The notes: generated from the sequence alone by a model not told the origin. 64,000 nt of DNA from SZAS-103 sp036496805 (GCA_036496805.1 DASXKN010000029.1:124001-188000); one strand, 5' to 3'. Shown: positions 33,150-42,653, counted from the first letter of the stretch. Program-made: numbers and translations.

Positions 33150-35480
33150 TCAGGGTTCCAGCTTGAGCACCTGGTCGACGTACAGCGACGTATCCGGCGT
33201 CAGGTGGTTCCAGGTCCGCAGGTCGGCCGCGCTCACCTTGAAATGCTGCGCGATCGTGTCCAGCGAGTCGCCGAGCTGGACCTTGTACGTGCGTGGCGCG
33301 GCCGGCGGCGCCGCGCCCGGAGTAGCCGCTGCGGTCAGCGGCGGCGTGACCGGAGCTACGGTCGCAGCCGGTGGCGGCGAGACGGCGGCGGGTGGTGCCG
33401 TCGGCGCGTGGATGTTCGGCGCGACACTCGGTGGAGGCGCTGCCGGAGTCGGTGCTTGAGGTTGCGGAGCGGGATTCGACGATGCGTGGACATCGGTTGT
33501 GGAGTGGCCGGCGACCATCGTCGATGCGCCTGGCGGGACGACGGTCGATGAGGTGTTCGGAGCAACAGTCGAGGTCGTGCCGGCTGCGTGTGCAGATCGC
33601 TGCGGCTGCGGTTGCAGCGTGGAAGCGGCGGGAGAAGGTGCGGCCACGGCCGTCGTCGTCGCGCTCGTGAGCGGCGCGGCAGAAGCGCGCGATGGTTCGG
33701 GCGTCGACGATGCGGGCGGCATGGTGGGCGTGCGCATCGGCGGGGCATGCTCCTCGTGCGCCGCCGTGTTCGTCGGCGTCGAAGCGGCAGGCGTGGGAGA
33801 TCCGATGCCCGGGTTCGCGGGAGGCGTGACGGCGTCCGTCGACGGTGCCGACGGTTTGACCTGCGAAGCGTTGGTCGCGGGAGTTGCGATACCGGGAGTG
33901 ACTTTTGCCGCGGTGGGTGCTGGTGAAGTTGCTGCCGGCGGAGTCGGCGTCGACATGGAATGCGCAGCCGGCGCTGGAGTGACCGTCGTCGTCGAGGCCG
34001 GTGGAACGAAGCTCGGTAGCGGGTGATCGCCCGGCGTGCTGTTGCTCGTCGTGGACGGCGTCCTGGGGTTCACCGCTGATGTCGCGGCTGGTGTCGTTCC
34101 CGAGGAAACGCCGACGGCCTTCGTCGACGAAGCCATTGCTGGTGGGCTCGGTGTAGTCGTGGTGCCCGAGGAACTCGTTGTCGCGGTCGACGGTGTCGCT
34201 GTGGCAGCCGTCGGTGGAATCCTGACGGTGTGCACATCGGGCGCTGCGGGTGCCGGATTGGATGCGGCTGCGGGGACCGGCATTGTCGTGGTCGACGCCG
34301 CATTCGTGGCCGGGACGCCGGATGACGTCGGCAAGCCCGTCGCGGCCGGCATCGTGGATGGCCGCATCGACGGCGGCAGGATGACCGTGGTCGACGTGGA
34401 TGACGGAACCTGCGGCGATGGCGTTCCCGCCGCGGCCCAGCGCGACCGCGTGCTGGCGGGCACCAGCAGGGTGCGCGGCGCGTCGGCGGCGATCCGACCG
34501 TTGTGGTAGCCGTGGTTGAAGGTCTTGAGCTCCTCCGCGTCGATGCCCAGCCTGTGCGCGAGCTCGTCCAGCGACTCGATGTCCGCCGGCATCGTGTACG
34601 GGATCCAGTGCTTGATCGGCACGCTCGGATCGAACGGGATTCCCTGGCGTTGCGGCTGCGCGAGCATGCAGTCCAGCGCACGCATCTTCGAGACGTATTC
34701 GTAGGTCGTCCACGCCAGTCCGCCGGGACGGCGATAGTGCACGCCGCCGACGCCGCGCGCGGCCAGTTCGTCGGGCGACATCGTTTTCGCCAGCCGGTAT
34801 TCGCCGGAGTTGTAGGCCATCGCGGACAGGCGCCAGTCGTTGAACATGCCCTGCAGCTTGCCGAGGTAGTTCATCGCCGCGTCGGTGGCGTCGAGCGTGG
34901 AGAGGCGGCCGTCGTAGCTGCCGGTGACGGTCGCGCCGTTGTTGCGCGCGGTCTCGGCCAGCATCTGCCACATGCCGGCCGCGCCGCCGAAGCTGCGCGT
35001 GTCGGGCCGATACCAGCTTTCGACGATCGGTATGAAAGCGAATTCGGCCGGCAGGTGGTGGGTTTCGAGCTCGTCGAGCACGACCAGCATCAGCGGCAGG
35101 GTCGCCTCCACTTCATCGGCGAAGTGTTGCGGATAGCCGGCGTACTTGTGGCGCCAGCGGGTGTTGTTGGGGCCGACGATGCAAGTCGGCGAACTCAGGC
35201 GCGCACGCAGGCGTTCAAGCACCTGGCCGCTGGTCAGGGTGTCGCCCTCGGCGGGCAGGGGCGCCTTGGACGGACCGGTCAACGGCGCGCTGTCCTCCGG
35301 CGGCAGGTCGGAGGTCACGATCGGCGGGGGTTCCGGCAACGGCACCGGGATCGAGATCGGCGACTGTTCCGCGGTCGCCGGCCGGGTGTTCTGTTCCGGT
35401 TCGCAGCCGGCGAGCAGGCAGGTAGCGATCGCGGCCGCAAGCAGGGCCGTCGGGAACGACGCCTGGCCGGTCCGCCTCAT
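33150..35480 (-). CDS. MltD-like lytic transglycosylase lipoprotein with long low-complexity linker and LysM
   Basis: The 776-aa protein starts with a lipoprotein signal (LAAAIATCLLAGC). An SLT domain spans about 120-245: FAFIPIVESWYRPDTRS with the catalytic Glu, AAGMWQMLAETARNNG and MAYNSGEYRL. A degenerate LysM-like repeat (~285-345) ends LLVPASTRS. Then come about 370 residues made almost only of Thr, Pro, Ala and Ser, and a final LysM (TYKVQLGDSLDTIAQHFKVS). The linker makes it much longer than the usual MltD. The ATG overlaps the gloB stop (ATGA), so it is coupled to gloB, a typical gammaproteobacterial pair. Confidence 0.9.
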   Translation of the reverse strand: MRRTGQASFPTALLAAAIATCLLAGCEPEQNTRPATAEQSPISIPVPLPEPPPIVTSDLPPEDSAPLTGPSKAPLPAEGDTLTSGQVLERLRARLSSPTCIVGPNNTRWRHKYAGYPQHFADEVEATLPLMLVVLDELETHHLPAEFAFIPIVESWYRPDTRSFGGAAGMWQMLAETARNNGATVTGSYDGRLSTLDATDAAMNYLGKLQGMFNDWRLSAMAYNSGEYRLAKTMSPDELAARGVGGVHYRRPGGLAWTTYEYVSKMRALDCMLAQPQRQGIPFDPSVPIKHWIPYTMPADIESLDELAHRLGIDAEELKTFNHGYHNGRIAADAPRTLLVPASTRSRWAAAGTPSPQVPSSTSTTVILPPSMRPSTMPAATGLPTSSGVPATNAASTTTMPVPAAASNPAPAAPDVHTVRIPPTAATATPSTATTSSSGTTTTPSPPAMASSTKAVGVSSGTTPAATSAVNPRTPSTTSNSTPGDHPLPSFVPPASTTTVTPAPAAHSMSTPTPPAATSPAPTAAKVTPGIATPATNASQVKPSAPSTDAVTPPANPGIGSPTPAASTPTNTAAHEEHAPPMRTPTMPPASSTPEPSRASAAPLTSATTTAVAAPSPAASTLQPQPQRSAHAAGTTSTVAPNTSSTVVPPGASTMVAGHSTTDVHASSNPAPQPQAPTPAAPPPSVAPNIHAPTAPPAAVSPPPAATVAPVTPPLTAAATPGAAPPAAPRTYKVQLGDSLDTIAQHFKVSAADLRTWNHLTPDTSLYVDQVLKLEP

Positions 35481-36247
35481 GCGCCGAATCCGTCTTTCCA
35501 GCGGCGCAGGGCGGCGAAGGTTTCCACGCGGCCATCGCAGGACGCGCCTTCGTGGCGCCCGACCGCCGCGCGCACGGTGGCCGTTTCGACGCGCAGGAAG
35601 GGATTGCAGGCCAGCTCGCTGGCGATGGTGCTCGGCAGCGAAGGTTCGCCGCGCTCGCGTGCCGCACGCGCCTGCGCGATGCGCTCGCGCAGTGCGGCAT
35701 TGTCGGGATCGACCACGCTGGCGAAGTCGCCATTGGACAGCGTGTACTCGTGGCCGCAGCAGACCCGGGTGTCGCCGGGCAGGGCGGCGAGCTTGTCCAG
35801 CGAGGCGACCATCTGCTCCGGCGTGCCCTCGAACAGCCGCCCGCAGCCGAGGCTGAACAGGGTGTCGCCGCAGAACACCAGGCCTTCGCCGTGGAAGGCG
35901 ACGTGCGAACTGGTGTGGCCGTGGACTTCCAGGGTCGAGAAGCGCAGGCCCAGCTCCGGGATCCCGAAGGCATCGCCGTCGGCCACGCGTCGCGTCGCGC
36001 AGCCGATGCGCGGGTCGATCGGCGCTATGCAGGGCACGTCGAAGCGCCGCAGCAGTTCCTCGGCGCCGCCGATGTGGTCGGGATGGTGGTGGGTGAGCAG
36101 GATCGCCACCGGCCGCAAACCCGCGTCCACGGCCGCGAACACGGGTTTGGCCTCGCCCGGATCGACCACGACCGCACGGCCGTCGTCGCCGGCGAGCGTC
36201 CAGATGTAGTTGTCGGTGAAGGCTTCGATCGCGCTCAACTTCGGCAT
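35477..36247 (-). CDS. gloB: Hydroxyacylglutathione hydrolase (glyoxalase II)
   Basis: Glyoxalase II hydrolyses S-lactoylglutathione to D-lactate and glutathione. The 256-aa protein has the dinuclear metal site ILLTHHHPDHIGG (~52), LEVHGHTSSHVAF, VFCGDTLFSLGCGRLFEGTP and VCCGHEYTLSN. The C-terminal glutathione-binding region includes LACNPFLRV. The start at 36247 (MPKLSAIEAFTDNYIW) is the family N-terminus. It is divergent from the methyltransferase gene with a 54-bp gap, as gloB and yafS are in E. coli. Confidence 0.96.
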   Translation of the reverse strand: MPKLSAIEAFTDNYIWTLAGDDGRAVVVDPGEAKPVFAAVDAGLRPVAILLTHHHPDHIGGAEELLRRFDVPCIAPIDPRIGCATRRVADGDAFGIPELGLRFSTLEVHGHTSSHVAFHGEGLVFCGDTLFSLGCGRLFEGTPEQMVASLDKLAALPGDTRVCCGHEYTLSNGDFASVVDPDNAALRERIAQARAARERGEPSLPSTIASELACNPFLRVETATVRAAVGRHEGASCDGRVETFAALRRWKDGFGA

Positions 36248-36301
36248 GGAGAGGCTCGGTCCCGATGGTGTGGGGCGGACGATTCCCGCAAACTCAGCAC
36301 C

Positions 36302-37033
36302 ATGCCCGCTGCCCGATCCCCACGTCAACCCGCGAGCCCGGCGCCGTCCCGGCTGGCCAGCGAGCCGATGCGCGGCCTGCTGCGCCGCTGCCATCGCGAC
36401 GCGGCGGCCGACGTGGCGCGTTGCAGCGGCCGCTACGGCCTGTTCATCGAGCCGCACGAGGACGAGGGTTTCGTCGTCGCCGCGCCCAACCTGCATACGC
36501 GTGTGCGCCTGCGTCGCGCGGACGATGGCTTCGACGGCGACCTGCGCTGCAGCGAATCGGCGATGCCGATGATGGACGACAGTTTCGCCCTGATCTTCCT
36601 GACCTGCTGCTTCGAGGGCGCGCACGATGCGGTGGGACTGGCCGCCGAATGCGCGCGCCTGCTCGAGCCCGAGGGCACCCTGCTGGTGCTGGGGCTCAAT
36701 CCGCTGAGTCCGGCGCGCCTGCGCTGGATGTTCGGCGGCCTGCGCGCGTGGTCACCGGAGGCGACCTCGGCGCTGCTGTCGGGGCTCGGCTTGGAGATCG
36801 TGGGCTGGCGCTATCTCGGCGCGCGCTGGTCGGCACAGGGAGCCGCGGCGATCGACATCTCCGGCACGCGCCGGCACGGTTCGCCGTTGCGCAGCGGTTT
36901 CCTCCTGGAAGCGCGGCGTCGCGATCCGGGCCTGACGCCCTTGCGCGTGCAGTCGGCGCGCGTGCGCGTGGCCGGTGGCGCACGCGCGGGCTCCGCGCGG
37001 GTGAGGACGGGGAAGATGCGGGTGGATCAATGA
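36302..37033 (+). CDS. YafS-like SAM-dependent methyltransferase-fold protein
   Basis: The 243-aa protein has the C-terminal half of a class I methyltransferase fold: MPMMDDSFALIFLTCCFEG, ECARLLEPEGTLLVLGLNP and a final variable region. The SAM-binding glycine loop is not obvious near the N-terminus, so activity is uncertain. The gene lies between gloB and rnhA, exactly where E. coli has yafS. ATG 36302 is the most upstream reasonable start; ATG 36368 (MRGLLRRCHRDA) is an alternative. Its stop overlaps an ATG of the rnhA leader. Confidence 0.8.
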   Translation: MPAARSPRQPASPAPSRLASEPMRGLLRRCHRDAAADVARCSGRYGLFIEPHEDEGFVVAAPNLHTRVRLRRADDGFDGDLRCSESAMPMMDDSFALIFLTCCFEGAHDAVGLAAECARLLEPEGTLLVLGLNPLSPARLRWMFGGLRAWSPEATSALLSGLGLEIVGWRYLGARWSAQGAAAIDISGTRRHGSPLRSGFLLEARRRDPGLTPLRVQSARVRVAGGARAGSARVRTGKMRVDQ

Positions 37034-37059
37034 TGGCGTCCATGAAGGAACCGGTTGCG

Positions 37060-37512
37060 ATGAAGTCGGTCGAGATCCACACCGACGGCGCCTGCCTCGG
37101 CAATCCCGGGCCGGGCGGATGGGCCGCCCTGCTGCGTTCCTCCGGCCGCGAGAAGGAGTTGGCGGGCGGCGAGGCGATGACGACCAACAACCGCATGGAA
37201 CTGATGGGCGCGATCGCCGGACTGGAAGCGCTGAAGGAACCCTGCACGGTTGCCCTGTACACCGACTCGAAGTACGTCCAGCAGGGCATCTCCGAGTGGC
37301 TGCCGAAATGGCTGCGCAGCGGCTGGAAGACCAGCAGCAAGCAGCCGGTGAAGAACCAGGACCTGTGGGAACGCCTGCACGCCGCGGCCGCGAACCATCG
37401 CGTGCAGTGGCTGTGGGTGAAGGGCCATGCCGGGCATCCCGACAACGAGCGCGTCGATGCGCTCGCGCGCGCCGCGGCGCAAGGCGTGCAGAAGACAGGA
37501 GCCACCGCTTGA
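37060..37512 (+). CDS. rnhA: Ribonuclease HI
   Basis: RNase HI removes RNA from RNA-DNA hybrids. The 150-aa protein has Asp9 (HTDGACLGNPGPGGW), Glu47 (NNRMELMGAI), Asp69 (YTDSKYVQQGI), the basic protrusion (WKTSSKQPVKN) and a last Asp in NERVDALAR. The start ATG 37060 gives the family N-terminus MKSVEIHTDGA with AAGGA 10 bases upstream. Three more in-frame ATGs lie upstream (37030, 37033, 37042), of which 37030 overlaps the preceding stop and may mediate coupling. Confidence 0.96.
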   Translation: MKSVEIHTDGACLGNPGPGGWAALLRSSGREKELAGGEAMTTNNRMELMGAIAGLEALKEPCTVALYTDSKYVQQGISEWLPKWLRSGWKTSSKQPVKNQDLWERLHAAAANHRVQWLWVKGHAGHPDNERVDALARAAAQGVQKTGATA

Positions 37513-38216
37513 CCCGACAGATCGTGCTCGACACCGAAACCACCGGCCTGTCCTGGGAGAAAGGCAACCGCGTGGTCGAAATCGGTTGCGTCGAGCTCGT
37601 GCAGCGACGACCGACCGGGCGGCATTTCCAGCGCTACCTCAACCCCGGACGCGAAATGGAACCGGGTGCGGTGGAGGTCACCGGACTGACCCGCGAATTC
37701 CTCGCCGACAAGCCGCGCTTCGCCGAGGTCGTCGGGGAATTCCTCGAATTCATCGACGGCGCCGAGTTGATCATCCACAACGCCGCCTTCGACGTCGCCT
37801 TCCTCGACTACGAGCTGAGCCTGCTCGACGCCGGCCATGCGCGGATGCGCGAGCGCTGCGCCGTGCTCGATACCCTGGTGCTGGCGCGCGAACGTTTCCC
37901 CGGCCAGCGCAACAGCCTCGACGCGCTGTGCAAGCGGCTGGGCGTGGACAACGCGCAGCGCACCCTCCATGGCGCGCTGCTCGACGCGCAATTGCTGTCC
38001 GAGGTCTATCTGCACATGACCGCCGGGCAAGGCGACCTGGGTTTCGAGATCGCGGCGACCACGGCCGGTCCAGCGGTCGCGCGCGCGACCACGCAACACC
38101 CGCGCAGGGTGCTGCGCGCCGGCGCGGACGAGCTGGCGCTGCATCGCGAGCGCCTGGCGCGGATCGCCAAGGCGAGCGGCGGCCAAGGGCTGTGGCCCGA
38201 GGATGCGACCGCCTGA
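37509..38216 (+). CDS. dnaQ: DNA polymerase III epsilon subunit (3'-5' proofreading exonuclease)
   Basis: Epsilon proofreads for the replicative polymerase. The 235-aa protein has ExoI IVLDTETTGL (Asp8 and Glu10), ExoII NAAFDVAFLDYE and ExoIII HGALLDAQLLSEVY. A C-terminal tail that binds the alpha subunit follows. The start is TTG 37509 overlapping the rnhA stop (TTGA) with AGGAG 8 bases upstream. A rare start plus coupling may keep epsilon at a set ratio. The rnhA-dnaQ pair is tandem here, whereas E. coli has the two genes divergent. Confidence 0.96.
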   Translation: MTRQIVLDTETTGLSWEKGNRVVEIGCVELVQRRPTGRHFQRYLNPGREMEPGAVEVTGLTREFLADKPRFAEVVGEFLEFIDGAELIIHNAAFDVAFLDYELSLLDAGHARMRERCAVLDTLVLARERFPGQRNSLDALCKRLGVDNAQRTLHGALLDAQLLSEVYLHMTAGQGDLGFEIAATTAGPAVARATTQHPRRVLRAGADELALHRERLARIAKASGGQGLWPEDATA

Positions 38217-38438
38217 CGGTCCCGCGTCTTCTTTCAGGTCGCGTTCGGGGCGCATTTTCGGCATCATCGTCAGGCGTTTGCGGGACGCCGGGATTTCACC
38301 CCGGTGGACGCGGTTCCACGTTACCGATGCCCGGATTCGTCCGGCGCATCCATGCCTGCCCTGGAAGGGTGCGGCACGTGACGTCGGGACAGGATCGTTC
38401 GGTTCACCAGCAGAAGTTCCGCGCAACCGGGGGCAAGC

Positions 38439-39968
38439 GTGAGTTCATCGTCCACAGTCCTGCTGCAATCGGTCGATATCGCCATCCCGGGATACAAGAT
38501 CCTGCGTCCGATCGGCGAAGGCGGCATGGCCTCGGTCTTCCTCGCAGTGCAGGAATCGCTCGACCGCGAAGTCGCGCTGAAGGTGATGGCGCCGGCGCTG
38601 GCGGCCAATTCGGAATTCACCGAGCGCTTCCTCAAGGAAGGCCGGATCACCGCCAAGCTGCAGCACCAGAACCTGGTGACGGTGTACGACATCGGTTCGC
38701 ACGGGAATGTCTATTACCTCGCGGCCGAATACATCCCCGGCGGCACGCTCAAGGAACGCATCACCGAGGGCGGCCTGTCGGTCGGCGAGATCCTCGACAT
38801 CGTCGTCGAGATGGCGCGCGGCCTCGACTTCGCGCACCAGAAGGGCTTCGTCCACCGCGACGTGAAGCCCGGCAACATCCTGTTCCGCAAGGACGGCAGC
38901 GTCGTGCTCGCCGACTTCGGCATCGCCAAGGCGATGGACTCAAGCTCGAGTTCAACCGTGGCCGGCGCTTCAATCGGCACGCCCGACTACATGAGCCCGG
39001 AGCAGGCGCGCGCAGAACCCGTGGATGGCCGCTCGGATCTCTACAGCCTCGGCACGGTGCTCTACGAGATGCTGACGGGCGCGCCGCCGTACCAGGCCGC
39101 CGATCCGTTCACGGTCGCGCTGATGCACGTCACCCAGCCGGTGCCGCAGTTGCCGCCCGAATTCGCCTGGATGCAGCCGCTGATCGACCGGACGATGAAC
39201 AAGAATCCGGCTGAGCGCGTGCAGACCGGCACGATCCTCGCCGACGAGGTCCACAAGCTGCTGACGACCGCGCCGCAGGGCGCGGGCGAGCTGAGCAAGG
39301 TGGCGTCCAAGGGCCAGGCGCGGATCAGCAGCACCGTGCAGGGCCGCGGCGCGACCGCGCAGCGCACGCGCGTGGTCAATCGCGACGCGGCCCTCCCGGC
39401 CTGGCTATGGCCGGCGGTCGCGGTCGCGGTACTGGGCGTGGGCGCCGGCGTGTGGTGGATCACCCGGCCGCTGCCGCCCGCGCAGGTGCTGCCGACGACG
39501 ATGGTGCCACCGGTCACCCTGTCGTCTTCGATGGCCTCGGACGCCACCAGCGCCATCGTCGACGCCGGCAGCGGAAAACCTGACGTCGTCCAGCCCAAGA
39601 CCATCGAGGAACAGTACGGCGGCGACGTGCAACAGATGCTCGACCAGGCCGACGCCTACAGGAAGCACGGCATCACCAGCAAGGAAGACCTGGGGCGCAA
39701 CCTCGTCATGCCCGAAGGCGCCAACGCCAGCGAGCTGTACCGCAAGGTGCTCAACACGCATCCGGACAACCAGCAGGCCAGGCAGGGCTTGCAGGACATC
39801 GCGGCGTTCTTCACCAGTTTCGCCCAGCGCGCCTGCGACAAGCAGCTCTACGACGCCTGCAAGCTCAATGCCGAGAACGGGCTGATCGCCGACCCGGACA
39901 ACATCAAGCTCAAGGAGCTCGACAAGCTGGCCGACGACGCGGCGCGCGGCATCTCGTCCGGGCAGTGA
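38439..39968 (+). CDS. Membrane Hanks-type serine/threonine protein kinase
   Basis: The 509-aa protein has a complete kinase domain (~20-275): glycine loop GEGGMASVF (27-35), Lys48 (VALKVM), HRDVKPGN (139-146), DFG (159-161) and GTPDYMSPEQ (180-189). One transmembrane helix (~320-342) leads to a C-terminal, probably periplasmic, region of ~165 residues with helical repeat character (DQADAYRKHGI, ELYRKVLNTHPDNQQARQGL). The resemblance is to the PpkA/StkP-like membrane kinases. Start GTG 38439. A PP2C phosphatase lies convergent 80 bases away and is the likely antagonist. No type VI secretion genes are nearby. Confidence 0.92.
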   Translation: MSSSSTVLLQSVDIAIPGYKILRPIGEGGMASVFLAVQESLDREVALKVMAPALAANSEFTERFLKEGRITAKLQHQNLVTVYDIGSHGNVYYLAAEYIPGGTLKERITEGGLSVGEILDIVVEMARGLDFAHQKGFVHRDVKPGNILFRKDGSVVLADFGIAKAMDSSSSSTVAGASIGTPDYMSPEQARAEPVDGRSDLYSLGTVLYEMLTGAPPYQAADPFTVALMHVTQPVPQLPPEFAWMQPLIDRTMNKNPAERVQTGTILADEVHKLLTTAPQGAGELSKVASKGQARISSTVQGRGATAQRTRVVNRDAALPAWLWPAVAVAVLGVGAGVWWITRPLPPAQVLPTTMVPPVTLSSSMASDATSAIVDAGSGKPDVVQPKTIEEQYGGDVQQMLDQADAYRKHGITSKEDLGRNLVMPEGANASELYRKVLNTHPDNQQARQGLQDIAAFFTSFAQRACDKQLYDACKLNAENGLIADPDNIKLKELDKLADDAARGISSGQ

Positions 39969-40048
39969 TTCAGGATTGCATCGCCGCGAAGTGAATCGAT
40001 GGTGGTTCCCGCAGTAATCCAGACCATCGAGATCTGGCTCGTCGCAAT

Positions 40049-40750
40049 CTAGAGCTGCCTGACCAGCAACACCGTGACGTTGTCGCTGCCGCCGCCGTCG
40101 AGCGCTGCGGCGATCAGGTGGTCCACGCATTCCTGCGCGGTGAACTGGCTCTGGGTGAGGATGCGACCGATCGACGCGTTGTCCACTTCCTCGGTCAGCC
40201 CGTCGCTGCACAGCAGCAGTTGCATGCCGGGCTTGAGTTCCCCGGTCACGCTTTCCACCTTGAGGTTCTGCGGATCGGTCACGCCCAGCGCCTGGGTGAC
40301 CACGTTGCGGTGCGGATGGCTGCGCGCCTGCTCGGCGGTGATCGCGCCCTGGTCGATCAACTCCTGCACGTAGGAGTGGTCCTGCGAGAGCTGCCGCAGT
40401 TGCCCGTTCCAGAGATAGACGCGGCTGTCGCCGACCCAGGCCACTTCGAACTTGTTGCCGTCCAGTCGCGCCGCGGCGACCGTGGTGCCCATCGGCAGGC
40501 CTTCGGTGCGCATCTTCGAGTGGCGGATGATTTCCTCGTCGGCGATGCGGATCGCGTCGACCAGCGACTTGCCGCCGCGGATGTTGGTCACGATCGCCTC
40601 GCGCGCGACCGCGCTGGCGACCTCGCCGAACTCGTGCCCGCCCATGCCGTCGGCCACCAGCCACAGGCCGAGGTCGGCATCACCGTAGTAGGTGTCCTCG
40701 TTGAGCTCGCGGCGCAGGCCGACGTGGCTGAGATGGCCGAATTCGATCAT
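40049..40750 (-). CDS. PP2C-family serine/threonine phosphatase (Stp/PppA-like)
   Basis: The 233-aa protein has the metal-binding motifs of bacterial PP2C: GLRRELNEDTYY, LVADGMGGHEFGEVAS (~31-46), MGTTVAAA, WVGDSRVYLW, LLCSDGLTEEV and GGSDNVTVLLV. It is a single cytoplasmic domain without membrane segments. It would reverse phosphorylation by the adjacent membrane kinase. The two genes are convergent, so they are not co-transcribed. Confidence 0.95.
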   Translation of the reverse strand: MIEFGHLSHVGLRRELNEDTYYGDADLGLWLVADGMGGHEFGEVASAVAREAIVTNIRGGKSLVDAIRIADEEIIRHSKMRTEGLPMGTTVAAARLDGNKFEVAWVGDSRVYLWNGQLRQLSQDHSYVQELIDQGAITAEQARSHPHRNVVTQALGVTDPQNLKVESVTGELKPGMQLLLCSDGLTEEVDNASIGRILTQSQFTAQECVDHLIAAALDGGGSDNVTVLLVRQL

Positions 40751-40913
40751 GGAGCGCGTCCGCTCGTCGGGTTGGGGCGGATCGTGGCGGTCATCTGTAC
40801 CGAATCATGCTTGGGCCGGACGGGTTTGCGCAAGCACCGCACCGCCCGCCATCGCATCATGCTGCTGGATGGCAGACTCCATGCCGGACCGGAGAGGGCG
40901 TGTGCGGTACGCA

Positions 40914-42653
40914 TCAGAACTCCGCGCGGAAGCCGAGCGAGATGTTCGTCTCGACGAGCCCTGCCAGGCCCAGTGTCCGCTCGAGATACAGGAAACCCGA
41001 GCGGCCGTGCGTGAACTGGGCCGAGACGCCCACGCCCACGCGGAAGAAGTTCGTGTCGACCGGATCGCCCGGCAACTGGAACGGCGTCGCCGTGGGGTCC
41101 TGCAGGAAGTGGGCATTGACGCGGTCGACGCCGTTCTCGTACTCGTGCACCCATTCGGCTTCGGCGTGCGGCATCAGGACACCCCATGGCTCGCTGGCCG
41201 CCATGTTCACCTTGGCGCCAACCATGCTCTCCACCGAGGTCGAGCTGCGGCTCTGCACGACCAGTCCCAGGCCGCTGCCGGAGCTGGTGAGCATCGTCTC
41301 CTGGTAGCCGTCGAAGTCGGTGCGGGTCCAGTTGCCGCGCACGTAGGGTCCGAACGAGAACGGGCCGCGCGCGAAGTCGCGGCCGAAGGTCATCGTCCCG
41401 GCGAAAGTACGGCCGTCAGTGCTCGAATGGGCGTCCTGGTTCACCACGTCCGGGCCGGAGCCGGTCGGGATCGAGAACACGATGTGGCGGTCGATGTCGT
41501 AGGTGTTGTCCGCGTAGGTCAGCACGCCGTCGAGGTACCAGTTGTTCGCGCGGAACCAGGTCGAATAGGCCGACAGGGCCCAGCCGCGCGTCTGCAGGCC
41601 GCCGCCGACGACATCGACCGCGCTCGAATAGTTGTTGTAGCCGGCGGTGACGCCCGCGATCCACTGGTCGTTGAAACGATAGTCCACGCCTGCGGTGATG
41701 CCGTTGGTGTGGAAGCCGTATCCCGGAGTAGCCGCGTTCTGGGCGCTGAAGCCATGGCTGAAGCTGCCGCTCACGAAGAAACCCCAGCGATCGAATCCGG
41801 CGCCGGTTTCCTGCTTGTCGTCGGACGCACCGAGCAGCGCACCGGCGACGGCGTCGATCGGCAGGGTACCGTCCGGTGTGTTGAATGCGAGGCCGGCGAA
41901 GTGGTCGCCGCCGGTGCCGCTGCGCAACGCCGCGATGCGGGCCGAGATGTTGTCGAACTGCGCCGTCGTCACCAGCACCCCGGCGTTGGTCTGCAGCAGG
42001 GCGTCGTGGGGCAGGGCCTGGTTGATCGCGTCCCGGACCGCGCCAGGATTGATCGAGACGCCGGCAGCGAGCTCGTTGCACTGGTCGAGCAGGTCCTGCT
42101 GGGCGGGCGTGAGCGTGGATAGCGCTTGCAGCGCGTTGCAGGCGTTTTCGAGCGCGTGGATGACCTGGGATTCAGAGGGCGTCAGGCCGTGCAGGTCGCC
42201 CAGTCCGCCGCCGATGTGACCGCCGCCGCCGTTGGACGATACCCCTTGGGGAAACAGGTTCGAGGTCGCGACAGCCTGGTCGACGATCTGCTTGGCGGCC
42301 ACGTCGGCCGCATTCACGGTGTGCGAGCTGGTCATCACGCAGGTCGTGCCCGCCTGTACGGTGCCGCAGTTCTTGCTGAGGAAGTTGTCGTGGACCTTGA
42401 CGCTGGTCTGGGTGACGCCGCCGATGAAGACCGTGGTGGTGAAATGCACCACGTCGCCGAAGGTGATGCTGCCGCTGCCGTCGTTGTCGTCGAACCCGGA
42501 CTCGACCAGGGTGACGTTCATCGTCGCCCCGGCGGCCTGCGTCGTGGCGGCGTGGGCCACGCAGAGCAGGGGCGCCTGGACCAGGACGAGTCCCGATCGC
42601 AGGAGCCGCAAGCGGCGCGACTGACCGTTATGGCGGTTGTGCAGTGTCGTCAT
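40914..42653 (-). CDS. Autotransporter 1 (short): one DUF11-like repeat plus shared C-terminal module
   Basis: The 579-aa protein has a signal peptide ending near CVAHA (~35), then one DUF11-like/Ig-like repeat (GFDDNDGSGSITFGDVVHFT to HTVNAADVAAKQIVDQAVAT). Next comes a conserved helical linker (LTPAQQDLLDQCNELAAG; FDNISARIAALRSGTGGDHF). A ~280-residue autotransporter beta-barrel ends in GFRAEF with terminal Phe. The linker and barrel are clearly paralogous to the next two genes. The passenger is minimal, about 100 residues. It probably displays this small domain at the cell surface; ligand unknown. Confidence 0.88.
   Translation of the reverse strand: MTTLHNRHNGQSRRLRLLRSGLVLVQAPLLCVAHAATTQAAGATMNVTLVESGFDDNDGSGSITFGDVVHFTTTVFIGGVTQTSVKVHDNFLSKNCGTVQAGTTCVMTSSHTVNAADVAAKQIVDQAVATSNLFPQGVSSNGGGGHIGGGLGDLHGLTPSESQVIHALENACNALQALSTLTPAQQDLLDQCNELAAGVSINPGAVRDAINQALPHDALLQTNAGVLVTTAQFDNISARIAALRSGTGGDHFAGLAFNTPDGTLPIDAVAGALLGASDDKQETGAGFDRWGFFVSGSFSHGFSAQNAATPGYGFHTNGITAGVDYRFNDQWIAGVTAGYNNYSSAVDVVGGGLQTRGWALSAYSTWFRANNWYLDGVLTYADNTYDIDRHIVFSIPTGSGPDVVNQDAHSSTDGRTFAGTMTFGRDFARGPFSFGPYVRGNWTRTDFDGYQETMLTSSGSGLGLVVQSRSSTSVESMVGAKVNMAASEPWGVLMPHAEAEWVHEYENGVDRVNAHFLQDPTATPFQLPGDPVDTNFFRVGVGVSAQFTHGRSGFLYLERTLGLAGLVETNISLGFRAEF

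Noticed and set aside
32284..34971. Long minus-strand frame overlapping fabI and the MltD-like gene
   Set aside because: It is out of frame with both genes, which have clear motifs. Composition is Arg/Gln/Pro-rich shadow.
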